A DNA stretch of 64,000 nucleotides from Acidovorax sp. NCPPB 3576. GTDB lineage: Bacteria; Pseudomonadota; Gammaproteobacteria; Burkholderiales; Burkholderiaceae_C. Position numbers and translations under genes: made by a program. Position 1 is the stretch's first letter; each line of letters begins with the position of its first letter. The stretch lies in NCBI RefSeq assembly GCF_028473605.1, contig NZ_CP097267.1, forward strand, positions 810,501-874,500, read 5' to 3'. This document shows positions 36,993-45,192 of the stretch, piece by piece. Under the pieces are notes generated by a model. The model did no database searches. It saw only the letters and a list, made by a program, of their open reading frames with translations, and was not told the DNA's origin.

Positions 36993-38141
36993 ATGCACCT
37001 TGCCCACTTCATTGCGTCCTATCTGGATGAGATCCTTGTTGATTGGGTCGCTTTTGCCAGGACCCAACTGCCAGCGGCCAGGAACTTGGACGAGACCGCG
37101 CTATTGGATCACGGCAAGAAAATCTTGCAGGACGTGGTGGAAAACATGAGCACGTTTCAGACCGAGCGTGAGCGGAAAACCAAGTCGGAAGGAAAAAGCG
37201 AATCAGCCTCGACGGATTCTGGCGTCTCATCGCGCAGCCACGCGCGCCAGCGAGAGCACCAGGGCTTCAACGTGGACCAGATGGTGGCTGAGTACCGTGC
37301 TTTAAGGGCATCCGTGTTGCGCCTTTGGCGCGCTTCGGCCCATGAGGCGACCACGCGCGACATCGATGACATCATTCGTTTCAACGAGGCGCTGGACCAG
37401 GCGCTCTCCGAGTCATTGGCGGAATTCAATCTGGTGGTGGACCGGGCCCGCGACCTCTTTCTCGGAATACTAGGACACGACCTTCGCGGGCCGATGAGCA
37501 CGATCGCCGGCGCGGCGCAGCTTGAAATGCGCCGATGGCCTGACGATGTCCGCCACGCGCCAGTCATCTTGCGGAGCGTTGCCCAAATGAATGCGCTGCT
37601 GGACGACCTCATGGAATTCACCAGCTACCGTCTTGGCAAGGGGCTCATCGTCAAACCGAAGATCCTGCGCCTTGATCAATTGGTCCGAGACACGATCAAC
37701 GAGATCGAGGTGGTTTCCAGCGGTCGTGTGTTGCTTCTTCAAAGCCGAGGGGACATGGAAGGCCGGTGGGATGCTGCGCGGCTTCATCAAGCGCTTTCCA
37801 ATCTCATCTTCAATGCCTTGAAGTACGGAGTGACAAGCTCACCCGTTTGGGTGGAGATCGATGGGACAGACCACGATCAGGTGCTATTGACCGTGCGCAA
37901 TGCGGGAAAGGCGATTTCCCCTGAATTGCTACCCCGTCTTTTCGATCCTCTGGTGCGGGAGCAGCGCGAAGACGACAGCAATGGCTCGCAGGTATCAGGC
38001 GCCAACCTGGGGCTTGGGTTGTTTGTGGTGCGAGAAATAGCGACAGCGCATGGAGGGTCCGTCGTGGTCACGTCCCGCGAGGAAGCGACCGAATTCCGAC
38101 TGTGTTTGCCGCGCATGTGCTCTGCACTTGAAAGCAGTTGA
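36993..38141 (+). CDS. RsbRD-type sensor histidine kinase
   Basis: 382 residues from MHLAHFIASYLDEILVDWVA at 36993. The frame reaches back to 36600 over the VOC gene, but the internal start opens the family N-terminus. The first ~160 residues form an RsbRD-like helical sensor domain; then comes HisKA with FLGILGHDLRGPMSTIAGAA, and HATPase with LSNLIFNALKYGV (N box), VRNAGKAISPELLPRLFDPL and GANLGLGLFVVREIATAHGG (G boxes). There are no membrane segments, so it is cytoplasmic. No response regulator is adjacent. Confidence 0.9.
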   Translation: MHLAHFIASYLDEILVDWVAFARTQLPAARNLDETALLDHGKKILQDVVENMSTFQTERERKTKSEGKSESASTDSGVSSRSHARQREHQGFNVDQMVAEYRALRASVLRLWRASAHEATTRDIDDIIRFNEALDQALSESLAEFNLVVDRARDLFLGILGHDLRGPMSTIAGAAQLEMRRWPDDVRHAPVILRSVAQMNALLDDLMEFTSYRLGKGLIVKPKILRLDQLVRDTINEIEVVSSGRVLLLQSRGDMEGRWDAARLHQALSNLIFNALKYGVTSSPVWVEIDGTDHDQVLLTVRNAGKAISPELLPRLFDPLVREQREDDSNGSQVSGANLGLGLFVVREIATAHGGSVVVTSREEATEFRLCLPRMCSALESS

Positions 38142-38213
38142 GTACGTACAGTCCCGATGTTTTGGCGACGGGTTGCCTGAACCGCCGCCATGGCTTTTTC
38201 TGACAACGGGGCC

Positions 38214-39170
38214 TCACGCGATTGGCGCAGGCAGCGCCTGCCGCCTCTCATCGCTGAACTTACGCCCCTCTTCTACCAGCCACTCTCGTACCTGCTCCAT
38301 GGCCGGGCTGGGGTGGGCCGTGGTCACGAATGAGTAGGCCGCTCGAGACACGACGCTGCGCCCGAGAACCGGGACCAGACGGCCTGCCTTGACGTCCTGC
38401 AGCACCAGGGCGGCGCGGCCCATGGCGATGCCCTGACCGGCCAGCGCTGCGCCCAAGGCCAACTGCGACAGGTTGAACTGCTGGCCCCCCGCCCACGGCG
38501 GTGGCGCGGCACCCGACTGGGCAAACCAATGCTGCCATTCCTCGTACGTATCGGCGCCTTCCCATGCGCTGCCATCGTGCAGCAGCCATTCGCTATGCAG
38601 GTCCTCAGGGGATGCGATGGGCGGATGGCGGGATAGAAATTCGGGGCTCGCCACAGGCATGAGCCACTCGTCCAGAAACACCGTTGCGTTCAGGTCGCGG
38701 TAGCCGCCCAGATCGAAACGCACCGCCGCCTCGACGCCGTCCCGCACCATGCGGGTGCGGTCCAGCCTGTGAAACTCGCCGAACACCCGCAGGCCCATGC
38801 TGGGGTACTGGCGAAAAAAATCGCCCAGCCGCGGCGTGAGCCAACTCATGGCGAACGATGGCGAGCAACTGAGGGTGGCAGTAGGGGTCTCCTGTGGTTG
38901 GCGCATCTGGGACAGCGTGTTTTCGATAGCGGTGAAGCCCTCGCGCAGCACCACGGCCAGCCACTGGCCCTCGGGCGTGGGCACGAGGGCGCGCGGGGTA
39001 CGCAGGAATAAAGGGCGATGCAGCCAGTCTTCGAGGTGCTTCACCTGCTGGCTGACGGCGCCTTGGGTGATGCACAGCTCGGCAGCTGCCTTGGTAAAGC
39101 TGCCGTGGCGGGCCGCTGCATCAAAACAGCGCAGCCAGGCGAGCAGGGAGGCGGAAAGGCGGATTTCCAT
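38214..39170 (-). CDS. LysR-family regulator, DsdC-like position
   Basis: 318 residues from MEIRLSASLLAWLRCFDAA at 39170. The frame extends to 39299 but that segment overlaps the divergent leader. HTH: FTKAAAELCITQGAVSQQVK; effector domain from ~90. It is divergent from a D-serine dehydratase gene (130-bp spacer), as dsdC is in enterobacteria, so it probably activates that gene with D-serine or a related compound as inducer. The name dsdC is not given, as the effector-binding residues were not compared. Confidence 0.9.
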   Translation of the reverse strand: MEIRLSASLLAWLRCFDAAARHGSFTKAAAELCITQGAVSQQVKHLEDWLHRPLFLRTPRALVPTPEGQWLAVVLREGFTAIENTLSQMRQPQETPTATLSCSPSFAMSWLTPRLGDFFRQYPSMGLRVFGEFHRLDRTRMVRDGVEAAVRFDLGGYRDLNATVFLDEWLMPVASPEFLSRHPPIASPEDLHSEWLLHDGSAWEGADTYEEWQHWFAQSGAAPPPWAGGQQFNLSQLALGAALAGQGIAMGRAALVLQDVKAGRLVPVLGRSVVSRAAYSFVTTAHPSPAMEQVREWLVEEGRKFSDERRQALPAPIA

Positions 39171-39300
39171 TACTTTGGCTAATGTATGAGCCACTATAAA
39201 TGCGTTGTGCCAATCCGGTGGCGAACGAAGAATGCGTTTCAGGTGTGGGTGGATTGTGGCTCGAAGAGCGCACTCGCCCCCGTTGCTTGCTGAACCCAAT

Positions 39301-40683
39301 ATGCCCCATCAAACCGACGATAGCGCCCCGGATGCAGATGCCGTGTTGGCAACCCGCCTGCGCCAAGCCCAACCCTGCCTGTGGACCAATCCCGCGCGCC
39401 TGGCCTGTCCCGCTGCCACGTTGGAGGCGCTGGGGCGGCGCATTAGTCTGGATGATACGAACGTTGCCGCCGCTCGACTGAAGCGGTTTGAGGCGCTGCT
39501 GGCGCAGGTATTTACCGAACTGGCGCAGACCAATGGCGTGGTGGAGTCACCCCTGCTGCCAGCCGAAGCGTTGCAGCCCGCGCTCGGCCTGCAGCCTGGG
39601 CAGGGCCGCCTCTTCATCAAAGCCGACCACAGCCTGCCCGTGGCAGGCTCCATCAAGGCCCGGGGCGGCATGCATGAGGTGTTGGAGCTTGCCGAGCAAC
39701 TGGCGCTGCGGCATGGGTTGGTGCCGCAGGGTGGCGACGATGGCGCCTATCTGGCATTGGCCAGCTCTGCAGCACGCGAGGTGCTGGGACGCTACCAGGT
39801 GGCGGTGGGTTCCACCGGCAACCTGGGGCTGAGCATCGGCGTGGTGGCCTCGGCACTGGGGTTCAAGGCAGCGGTGCACATGTCGGCCGACGCCAAGGAA
39901 TGGAAGAAGGAGCGCCTGCGCCAGCGCGGCGTGTTGGTGGTGGAGCATGCGGGCGATTACGAGCGCGCAGTCGCCGCGGGCCGCGATCAGGCCCGGGCCG
40001 ATCCCGAGTGCCATTTCGTGGACGACGAACAGTCGTTCTCGCTGTTGTTGGGCTACAGCACAGCGGCCTTGCACCTGCAAAAACAATTGGACGAGCAGGG
40101 CATCGTGGTGGATGCCGAACACCCGCTCATCGTCTACCTGCCCTGCGGGGTGGGCGGCGCGCCTGCGGGCATCACCTTTGGACTGCGGCAGTTGCTGGGA
40201 CCCCACGTGCATTGCTTTTTTGTGGAGCCGGTGCAGTCGCCGTGCTTCCTGGTGCAGATGCTGGCTGGGCGCGCTGACGCCACTGGCGGGCAGGCGCACC
40301 CCTCGGTATATGACTGGGGCCTGACCAACCAGACAGAGGCCGATGGCCTGGCCGTGCCGCGTGCGTCGCTGCTGGCGGCCGAACTCATGGTACCGCTGCT
40401 GTCCGGTGTCTTCACGGTGGCGGACGACACCTTGTTCGTCCATCTGGTTCAGGTACTGGACGTGTTGGGCGAACGCATCGAGCCCTCGGCCGCTGCAGGC
40501 TTCAGCGGTCCCGGCATGCTGACTGGCACTGATGCGGGCCTGGCTTGGCTATGCCGTACCGGCGTGGGTGATGTGCTACCCCAGGTCACCCACCTGGTGT
40601 GGACCACAGGCGGGCTCTTGGTGCCCGAGGCGCAGTACCAGGGCTTTGTGCGACGCGGGCGGGCTTTGCTCGCGGCGCAGTGA
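39301..40683 (+). CDS. dsdA: D-serine dehydratase
   Basis: 460 residues from [20 protein letters not shown] at 39301. A fold-type II PLP enzyme that turns D-serine into pyruvate and ammonia. Seen: the PLP lysine in [18 protein letters not shown] (Lys119), the phosphate loop [31 protein letters not shown] and [20 protein letters not shown], all DsdA hallmarks. It is followed by a Bug receptor, an amidase and a DAO-type oxidoreductase, so the gene cluster appears to collect and break down D-amino acids or their amides. Confidence 0.95.
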   Translation: MPHQTDDSAPDADAVLATRLRQAQPCLWTNPARLACPAATLEALGRRISLDDTNVAAARLKRFEALLAQVFTELAQTNGVVESPLLPAEALQPALGLQPGQGRLFIKADHSLPVAGSIKARGGMHEVLELAEQLALRHGLVPQGGDDGAYLALASSAAREVLGRYQVAVGSTGNLGLSIGVVASALGFKAAVHMSADAKEWKKERLRQRGVLVVEHAGDYERAVAAGRDQARADPECHFVDDEQSFSLLLGYSTAALHLQKQLDEQGIVVDAEHPLIVYLPCGVGGAPAGITFGLRQLLGPHVHCFFVEPVQSPCFLVQMLAGRADATGGQAHPSVYDWGLTNQTEADGLAVPRASLLAAELMVPLLSGVFTVADDTLFVHLVQVLDVLGERIEPSAAAGFSGPGMLTGTDAGLAWLCRTGVGDVLPQVTHLVWTTGGLLVPEAQYQGFVRRGRALLAAQ

Positions 40684-40739
40684 CGCTCCTCCATTCATTG
40701 GATTTCCTCTTCCCATTTTTTGATTTTTGAGAGAACGTC

Positions 40740-41723
40740 ATGAACCGCAAGAAGCTGCTTTTGTCTGCCGTGATCTGTGCCTTGAGCGCAGCTTCGTGGG
40801 GTCCTGCCATGGCACAGGACGGGCCGTTCCCGACCAAGCCCATCACGCTGGTGATCCCGTTTCCGCCCGGTGGTGCCACCGATGTGCTGGGCCGGTTGAT
40901 TGGCAAGAAGATGGGTGACCTGCTCGGGCAGAGCGTGGTTATCGACAACCGCGCCGGGGCGGGCACCACCATCGGGGCTTCGTATGTGGCCAAGTCAACG
41001 CCCGATGGCTACACGCTTCTCATGAGTTCTGGCACCACCTTTACCGTGAACCCTGCGGTGCGCCCCAAGCTGCCCTACGACCCGGTCAAGAGTTTCGAGC
41101 CCATCGGCATTGCCGGGCGCACCAGCCTCATCCTGCTGGCCAACAAGGACGTGCCGGCAGCTGATGTGAAGCAGTTCGTGGCTTTGGTGAAGGCCGCGCC
41201 CGACAAATACTCCTACGGCTCCTTTGGCGCTGGCACCACGTCGCAGTTTGCGGGCGAGATGTTCTTTCACGCTGCGGGCTTGAAGATCCAGCATGTGCCC
41301 TACAAGGGCAGTGCACCCGCCATGACGGACCTGATGGGCGGTCAGATTCCGTTCACGGTGGACACCGTGTCGGCTGCGCTGCCGCAACTCAAGGACGGCA
41401 AGATCAAGGCCATCGCCGTCACGGCGGGCAGGCGCTCGGCACTGCTGCCCAAGGTGCCGACACTGGTGGAAAGTGGATACCCCGGGCTGGAGATGGACAC
41501 CTGGCTGGCCATGGTGGCACCGCGGGGGCTGCCCGCCGCCGTCAAGTCGCGGTTGGAGTTGACCCTGGCACAGGTGGTGTCGGACCCGGAAACCCGCGAC
41601 AAGATGATCGCTGTGGGATTCGAGCCTGCCTATGCTTCGTCCAAGACGGTGGCCGAGCTGATCGACAAGGAACTGCCACTGATGCGCGCGATTGCCCAGC
41701 GAGCGAGCATCACGGCTGATTGA
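40740..41723 (+). CDS. Bug-family periplasmic solute receptor
   Basis: 327 residues with a signal peptide (LLLSAVICALSAASWGPAMA). The Bug/TctC fold is plain: FPTKPITLVIPFPPGGATDV, GRLIGKKMGDLLGQSVVIDN, RAGAGTTIGASYVAKSTPDG and HVPYKGSAPAMTDLMGGQI. Betaproteobacteria carry large numbers of these receptors, which bind carboxylates, amino acids or nicotinate, often without an adjacent TctAB transporter, as here. It lies 56 bp after dsdA and 147 bp before the amidase; the ligand is likely an amino-acid-like compound handled by the neighbours. Confidence 0.95.
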   Translation: MNRKKLLLSAVICALSAASWGPAMAQDGPFPTKPITLVIPFPPGGATDVLGRLIGKKMGDLLGQSVVIDNRAGAGTTIGASYVAKSTPDGYTLLMSSGTTFTVNPAVRPKLPYDPVKSFEPIGIAGRTSLILLANKDVPAADVKQFVALVKAAPDKYSYGSFGAGTTSQFAGEMFFHAAGLKIQHVPYKGSAPAMTDLMGGQIPFTVDTVSAALPQLKDGKIKAIAVTAGRRSALLPKVPTLVESGYPGLEMDTWLAMVAPRGLPAAVKSRLELTLAQVVSDPETRDKMIAVGFEPAYASSKTVAELIDKELPLMRAIAQRASITAD

Positions 41724-41870
41724 GCTGTCCTCTGGGATGTCTTCTGCCTTGGCAGACTCTGCGCTGGCGACCGCATGGGGCCATGCCGGTGCATGGGCTG
41801 AGCCTGTTTCGCATTGCCCCGCATCGCTGATGGACACGCATTTTCAAATCGACCAGGAGACAAGCACCTT

Positions 41871-43427
41871 ATGACCACCCGCAGCACCCTGGTCGAGCTG
41901 ACCGCCAACGAACTGCGCCATTGCATCGGCACCCGCGAGGTGTCGCCGGTGGAACTGCTGGAAGCCTGCATAGAACGCATCGAGGCCGTGAATCCGTCCG
42001 TCAATGCCATCACCGCGACCTGCTACGACCGCGCCCGCGACGAGGCCAAGTCGGCCGAGCAGGCGGTATTGCGTGGGCAACCGCTGGGCCTGCTGCACGG
42101 GCTGCCGCTGGGCGTGAAGGATCTGGAGGCGACGGCCGGGCTGCTGACCACATATGGCTCTGAAATCTACCGCGATCACATTCCTGCGCAAGACAACGTG
42201 CTGGTGGCACGCCTGAGAGCCGCTGGCGCCATCGTGGCTGGAAAAACCAACATTCCCGAAATGGGCGCCGGCGCCAACTCGCGCAACACCGTGTGGGGGG
42301 CCACGGGCAACCCGTTCAACCCCACGCTGAATGCCGGGGGCTCATCGGGCGGCTCGGCCGCGGCACTGGCCTGCGACATGCTGCCCGTGTGTACGGGCTC
42401 CGACACGGGCGGTTCGCTGCGCATTCCCGCCTCCATTTGCGGGGTGGTGGGTTTTCGGCCATCCCCCGGCGTGGTGCCGAGCTCACGCAAGCTGCTGGGC
42501 TGGACGCCCATCTCCGTCGTGGGTCCGATGGGCCGCACGGTGCAAGAGGCCTGCCTGCAACTGGCCGCCACAGCTGGAATGTCGGCCGGCGACCCGCTGA
42601 GCTACCCGCTGGACCCTGCAAGCTTCCTGCTGCCGGAGTCGGTGGACCTGAGCCGCCTTCGCGTGGCCACCACGGAGGATTTCGGTGCCTGCGCGGTGGA
42701 CAACGGCATCCGCGCCACGTTTCGCACCAAGGTGCAAGCCATGCAGCACCTGTTCGGCACCTGCGATGCCATCGACATCGACCTGGGCGACGTGCATCGC
42801 TGTTTCGACGTGTTGCGCGCCGAGGCCTTTGTAGCGGGCATGCGAGAAGCTTACGAGCGTGACCCGAGCAGCCTGGGGCCCAACACCCGCGCCAACTACG
42901 AAATGGGCGCCGCCATGACGCTGCTGGACAGCGCCTGGGCGCAGGCCGAGCAAACGCGCATCCTGGCGCGGTTCCAGGCGCTGTTCGAGCAATACGACGT
43001 GATCTTGTCGCCCACCACACCCGTGTCGCCCTTCGCGTGGACACAGCTGTTCGCCAGCCACATCAACGGCGAGCCGCAAGCGAACTATTACCGATGGCTG
43101 GCGCTGACCTATGTGACCACGCTCACCACCCATCCCGCGCTGAGCCTGCCTTGTGGACTGGACAACGCGGGCATGCCCTTCGGCCTGCAAATCGTGGGGC
43201 GCTTTCGCGCGGACCGCCACACGCTGGGCGTGGGCCATGCGATGGAGCAGGCCTTCAAGGACATCACCGGGCTGGCCCGCCCACGGCCAGACCTGGCCAA
43301 ACTGGTGGCGACGCAGGCCGAGCCCGCGCTGACCTCCATCGTGACGGGCGCACCTGATCCACGTGATGCGCGCACCCTGCCGCGCGATGACCGTGCGGCC
43401 TCGGCAGCGCAAGTGTCGGCGGTGTAA
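41871..43427 (+). CDS. Amidase (amidase signature family)
   Basis: 518 residues from MTTRSTLVELTANELRHCIG at 41871, behind a CAGGAG ribosome site; the frame to 41814 is leader. The Ser-cisSer-Lys triad is complete: GVKDLEATAG (Lys83), NAGGSSGGSAAALACD (Ser158) and TGSDTGGSLRIPASICG (Ser182). The enzyme hydrolyses an amide to carboxylate and ammonia. There is no signal peptide, so it is cytoplasmic. The context between a Bug receptor and a DAO oxidoreductase suggests an amino-acid amide or acylated amino acid as substrate. The last ~40 residues are a basic/Ala-rich tail beyond the usual family end. Confidence 0.93.
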   Translation: MTTRSTLVELTANELRHCIGTREVSPVELLEACIERIEAVNPSVNAITATCYDRARDEAKSAEQAVLRGQPLGLLHGLPLGVKDLEATAGLLTTYGSEIYRDHIPAQDNVLVARLRAAGAIVAGKTNIPEMGAGANSRNTVWGATGNPFNPTLNAGGSSGGSAAALACDMLPVCTGSDTGGSLRIPASICGVVGFRPSPGVVPSSRKLLGWTPISVVGPMGRTVQEACLQLAATAGMSAGDPLSYPLDPASFLLPESVDLSRLRVATTEDFGACAVDNGIRATFRTKVQAMQHLFGTCDAIDIDLGDVHRCFDVLRAEAFVAGMREAYERDPSSLGPNTRANYEMGAAMTLLDSAWAQAEQTRILARFQALFEQYDVILSPTTPVSPFAWTQLFASHINGEPQANYYRWLALTYVTTLTTHPALSLPCGLDNAGMPFGLQIVGRFRADRHTLGVGHAMEQAFKDITGLARPRPDLAKLVATQAEPALTSIVTGAPDPRDARTLPRDDRAASAAQVSAV

Positions 43428-43443
43428 GGCAAGAGACTGACCC

Positions 43444-44619
43444 GTGCAATCAGCGGACTACATCATCATTGGCGCGGGCATTGCAGGTGCTTCACTGGCC
43501 TGGCAATTGGTCGGTGGCACGGACGAAGCCCATCGCGCCACCGTGCTGCTGCTGGAGCGCGAATCGCAACCCGGCTACCACACCACCGGACGCTCGGCTG
43601 CGCTGTACATGGCCACCTACGGCACGCCCAACATCCAGGCGCTCACCCGGGCGAGCCGCGCCTTCTACGACGCACCTCCGCCCGAGTTTGGCGCTGACCC
43701 CATCCTCTCGCCCCGTGGCGTGATCTATGTGGCGGGGCCTGATCAGCTTGATCTACTGAAACAGACGTACGACAAAGTCCGCGCCGCATCGCCGAACGTG
43801 GAATGGGTGGACAAGGCCGCGCTGCTGGCCCAGTTGCCGTGCCTGAAACCCGAAGCTGTGGCCGCTGGCATGCGCGAGCCCGACGCTGCCGACATCGATG
43901 TGCACACGCTGCATCAGGGCTACCTGCGAGGAATGCGACAGCGCGGGGGGCAGGTTTTGACCCGTGCCGAGGTGACGGCCTTGCAGCGCCAGGGTGATGG
44001 TTGGTGCGTCACGCTGGCAGATGGCCGGCAACTGTGGGCCAGAACCATCGTGAACGCGGCAGGCGCCTGGGCCGATGTGGTGGCAGGGATGGCAGGCGTG
44101 CCTCCCATTGGGCTCGAGCCGCGCAGGCGCACGGCCTTCACGTTCGCCGCTCCCGAAGGCATGGACGCCACCCACTGGCCAGCCGTGATCGGCATCGACG
44201 AAAGTTTTTACTTCAAGCCCGACGCAGGCCAACTGCTGGGCTCTCCCGCCAATGCCGACCCCACCCATCCGCACGACGTGGTGCCCGAAGAGCTGGACGT
44301 GGCCACCGGCATCTATCGCATCGAGGAGATGACCACCTTCCAGATCCGCCGTCCCTCCCATACCTGGGCGGGGTTGCGCTCTTTCGTGCCGGATGGCGAT
44401 ATGGTCATTGGCTGGGACAACCATGTGCAGGGCTTCTTTTGGATGGCCGGACAGGGCGGATACGGTATCCAGAGCGCTGCAGGCGCATCGCTGATGGCGC
44501 GGCAACTGCTGCGTGGCGAGCCGCTTTCCGAGGAGCTGGTGCGCCAAGGCGTGGTGCTGGAAGGCCTATCGCCTGCGCGGCTGCGCTTGCGGCAATCAAC
44601 TTCGGATCAAGCGACGTGA
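43444..44619 (+). CDS. DAO-family FAD-dependent oxidoreductase
   Basis: 391 residues, starting with GTG at 43444, 16 bp after the amidase stop. FAD-binding Rossmann motif: DYIIIGAGIAGASLAWQLV; further DAO-family features are TGRSAALYMATYG, NAAGAWADVVAGMAGV and the C-terminal FFWMAGQGGYGIQSA. These enzymes oxidise amino acids (often D-isomers, glycine or sarcosine) to the imino acid, passing electrons to O2 or the respiratory chain. In this cluster a D-amino acid is the natural candidate. The similar GlpD/sarcosine-oxidase branch cannot be excluded. Confidence 0.92.
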   Translation: MQSADYIIIGAGIAGASLAWQLVGGTDEAHRATVLLLERESQPGYHTTGRSAALYMATYGTPNIQALTRASRAFYDAPPPEFGADPILSPRGVIYVAGPDQLDLLKQTYDKVRAASPNVEWVDKAALLAQLPCLKPEAVAAGMREPDAADIDVHTLHQGYLRGMRQRGGQVLTRAEVTALQRQGDGWCVTLADGRQLWARTIVNAAGAWADVVAGMAGVPPIGLEPRRRTAFTFAAPEGMDATHWPAVIGIDESFYFKPDAGQLLGSPANADPTHPHDVVPEELDVATGIYRIEEMTTFQIRRPSHTWAGLRSFVPDGDMVIGWDNHVQGFFWMAGQGGYGIQSAAGASLMARQLLRGEPLSEELVRQGVVLEGLSPARLRLRQSTSDQAT

Positions 44620-44653
44620 GCCCGCTCCGGACGACACAGGTCCGCGCGCAGCG

Positions 44654-45118
44654 TCAGATTTCGCACTGCTTGAACACGACAGGTTCGATGGGCGATCCCG
44701 GCCAGATCTGTACCAGATAGTGGTCTTCGCCCTCCAGTCCATCTGGCGATAGCGAACCCAAGCCGGAGACCGATAGCCTGACTCTGAAAGTGCCCGGACG
44801 CAGGTCGAATCGAGGGGCGTCGGGAAAATAGTCGGTACAGCCTGCCACTACAAGTGGCCCCGTCTTCATCACCAGGGAACCTTCGACGACGTGGTCGAAG
44901 CTGCTGGGATCGCACAGGGGCTCTGAATCAAGCATTTCAAGGGTCACCGGCACATTCATGTTGCGTGCAGTCCCGATGCCAACCACCCCTGCAGATACGG
45001 CCAACATGCGATGCGTTGCGACTTCATCCCAAGCGTTCGACAGGCTTCCTTCGGATGCCTCATCTTGGAGATAGAACTGGAAATAATCAGCGAAAACTTC
45101 GAGGCGATGTGCCTTCAT
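44654..45118 (-). CDS. Small protein of unknown function
   Basis: 154 residues, no signal peptide or membrane segment. It looks mostly beta-stranded and acidic: EVFADYFQFYLQDEASEG, TARNMNVPVTLEMLDSEPL, DHVVEGSLVMKTGPLVVAG and YLVQIWPGSP. Immunity proteins of nuclease toxins and ComJ-like inhibitors have a similar look, but I could not establish homology. It lies 74 bp after the 1483-residue LysM-like gene on the same strand and may be part of that operon. The function is unknown. Confidence 0.75.
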   Translation of the reverse strand: MKAHRLEVFADYFQFYLQDEASEGSLSNAWDEVATHRMLAVSAGVVGIGTARNMNVPVTLEMLDSEPLCDPSSFDHVVEGSLVMKTGPLVVAGCTDYFPDAPRFDLRPGTFRVRLSVSGLGSLSPDGLEGEDHYLVQIWPGSPIEPVVFKQCEI

Positions 45119-45192
45119 GATGCGAGTGCTTTCAGATCAGGTTCCAGATCATCGCGGTCGCGACCCTGGACTCAAGAGTTCAGTTCGATCAT

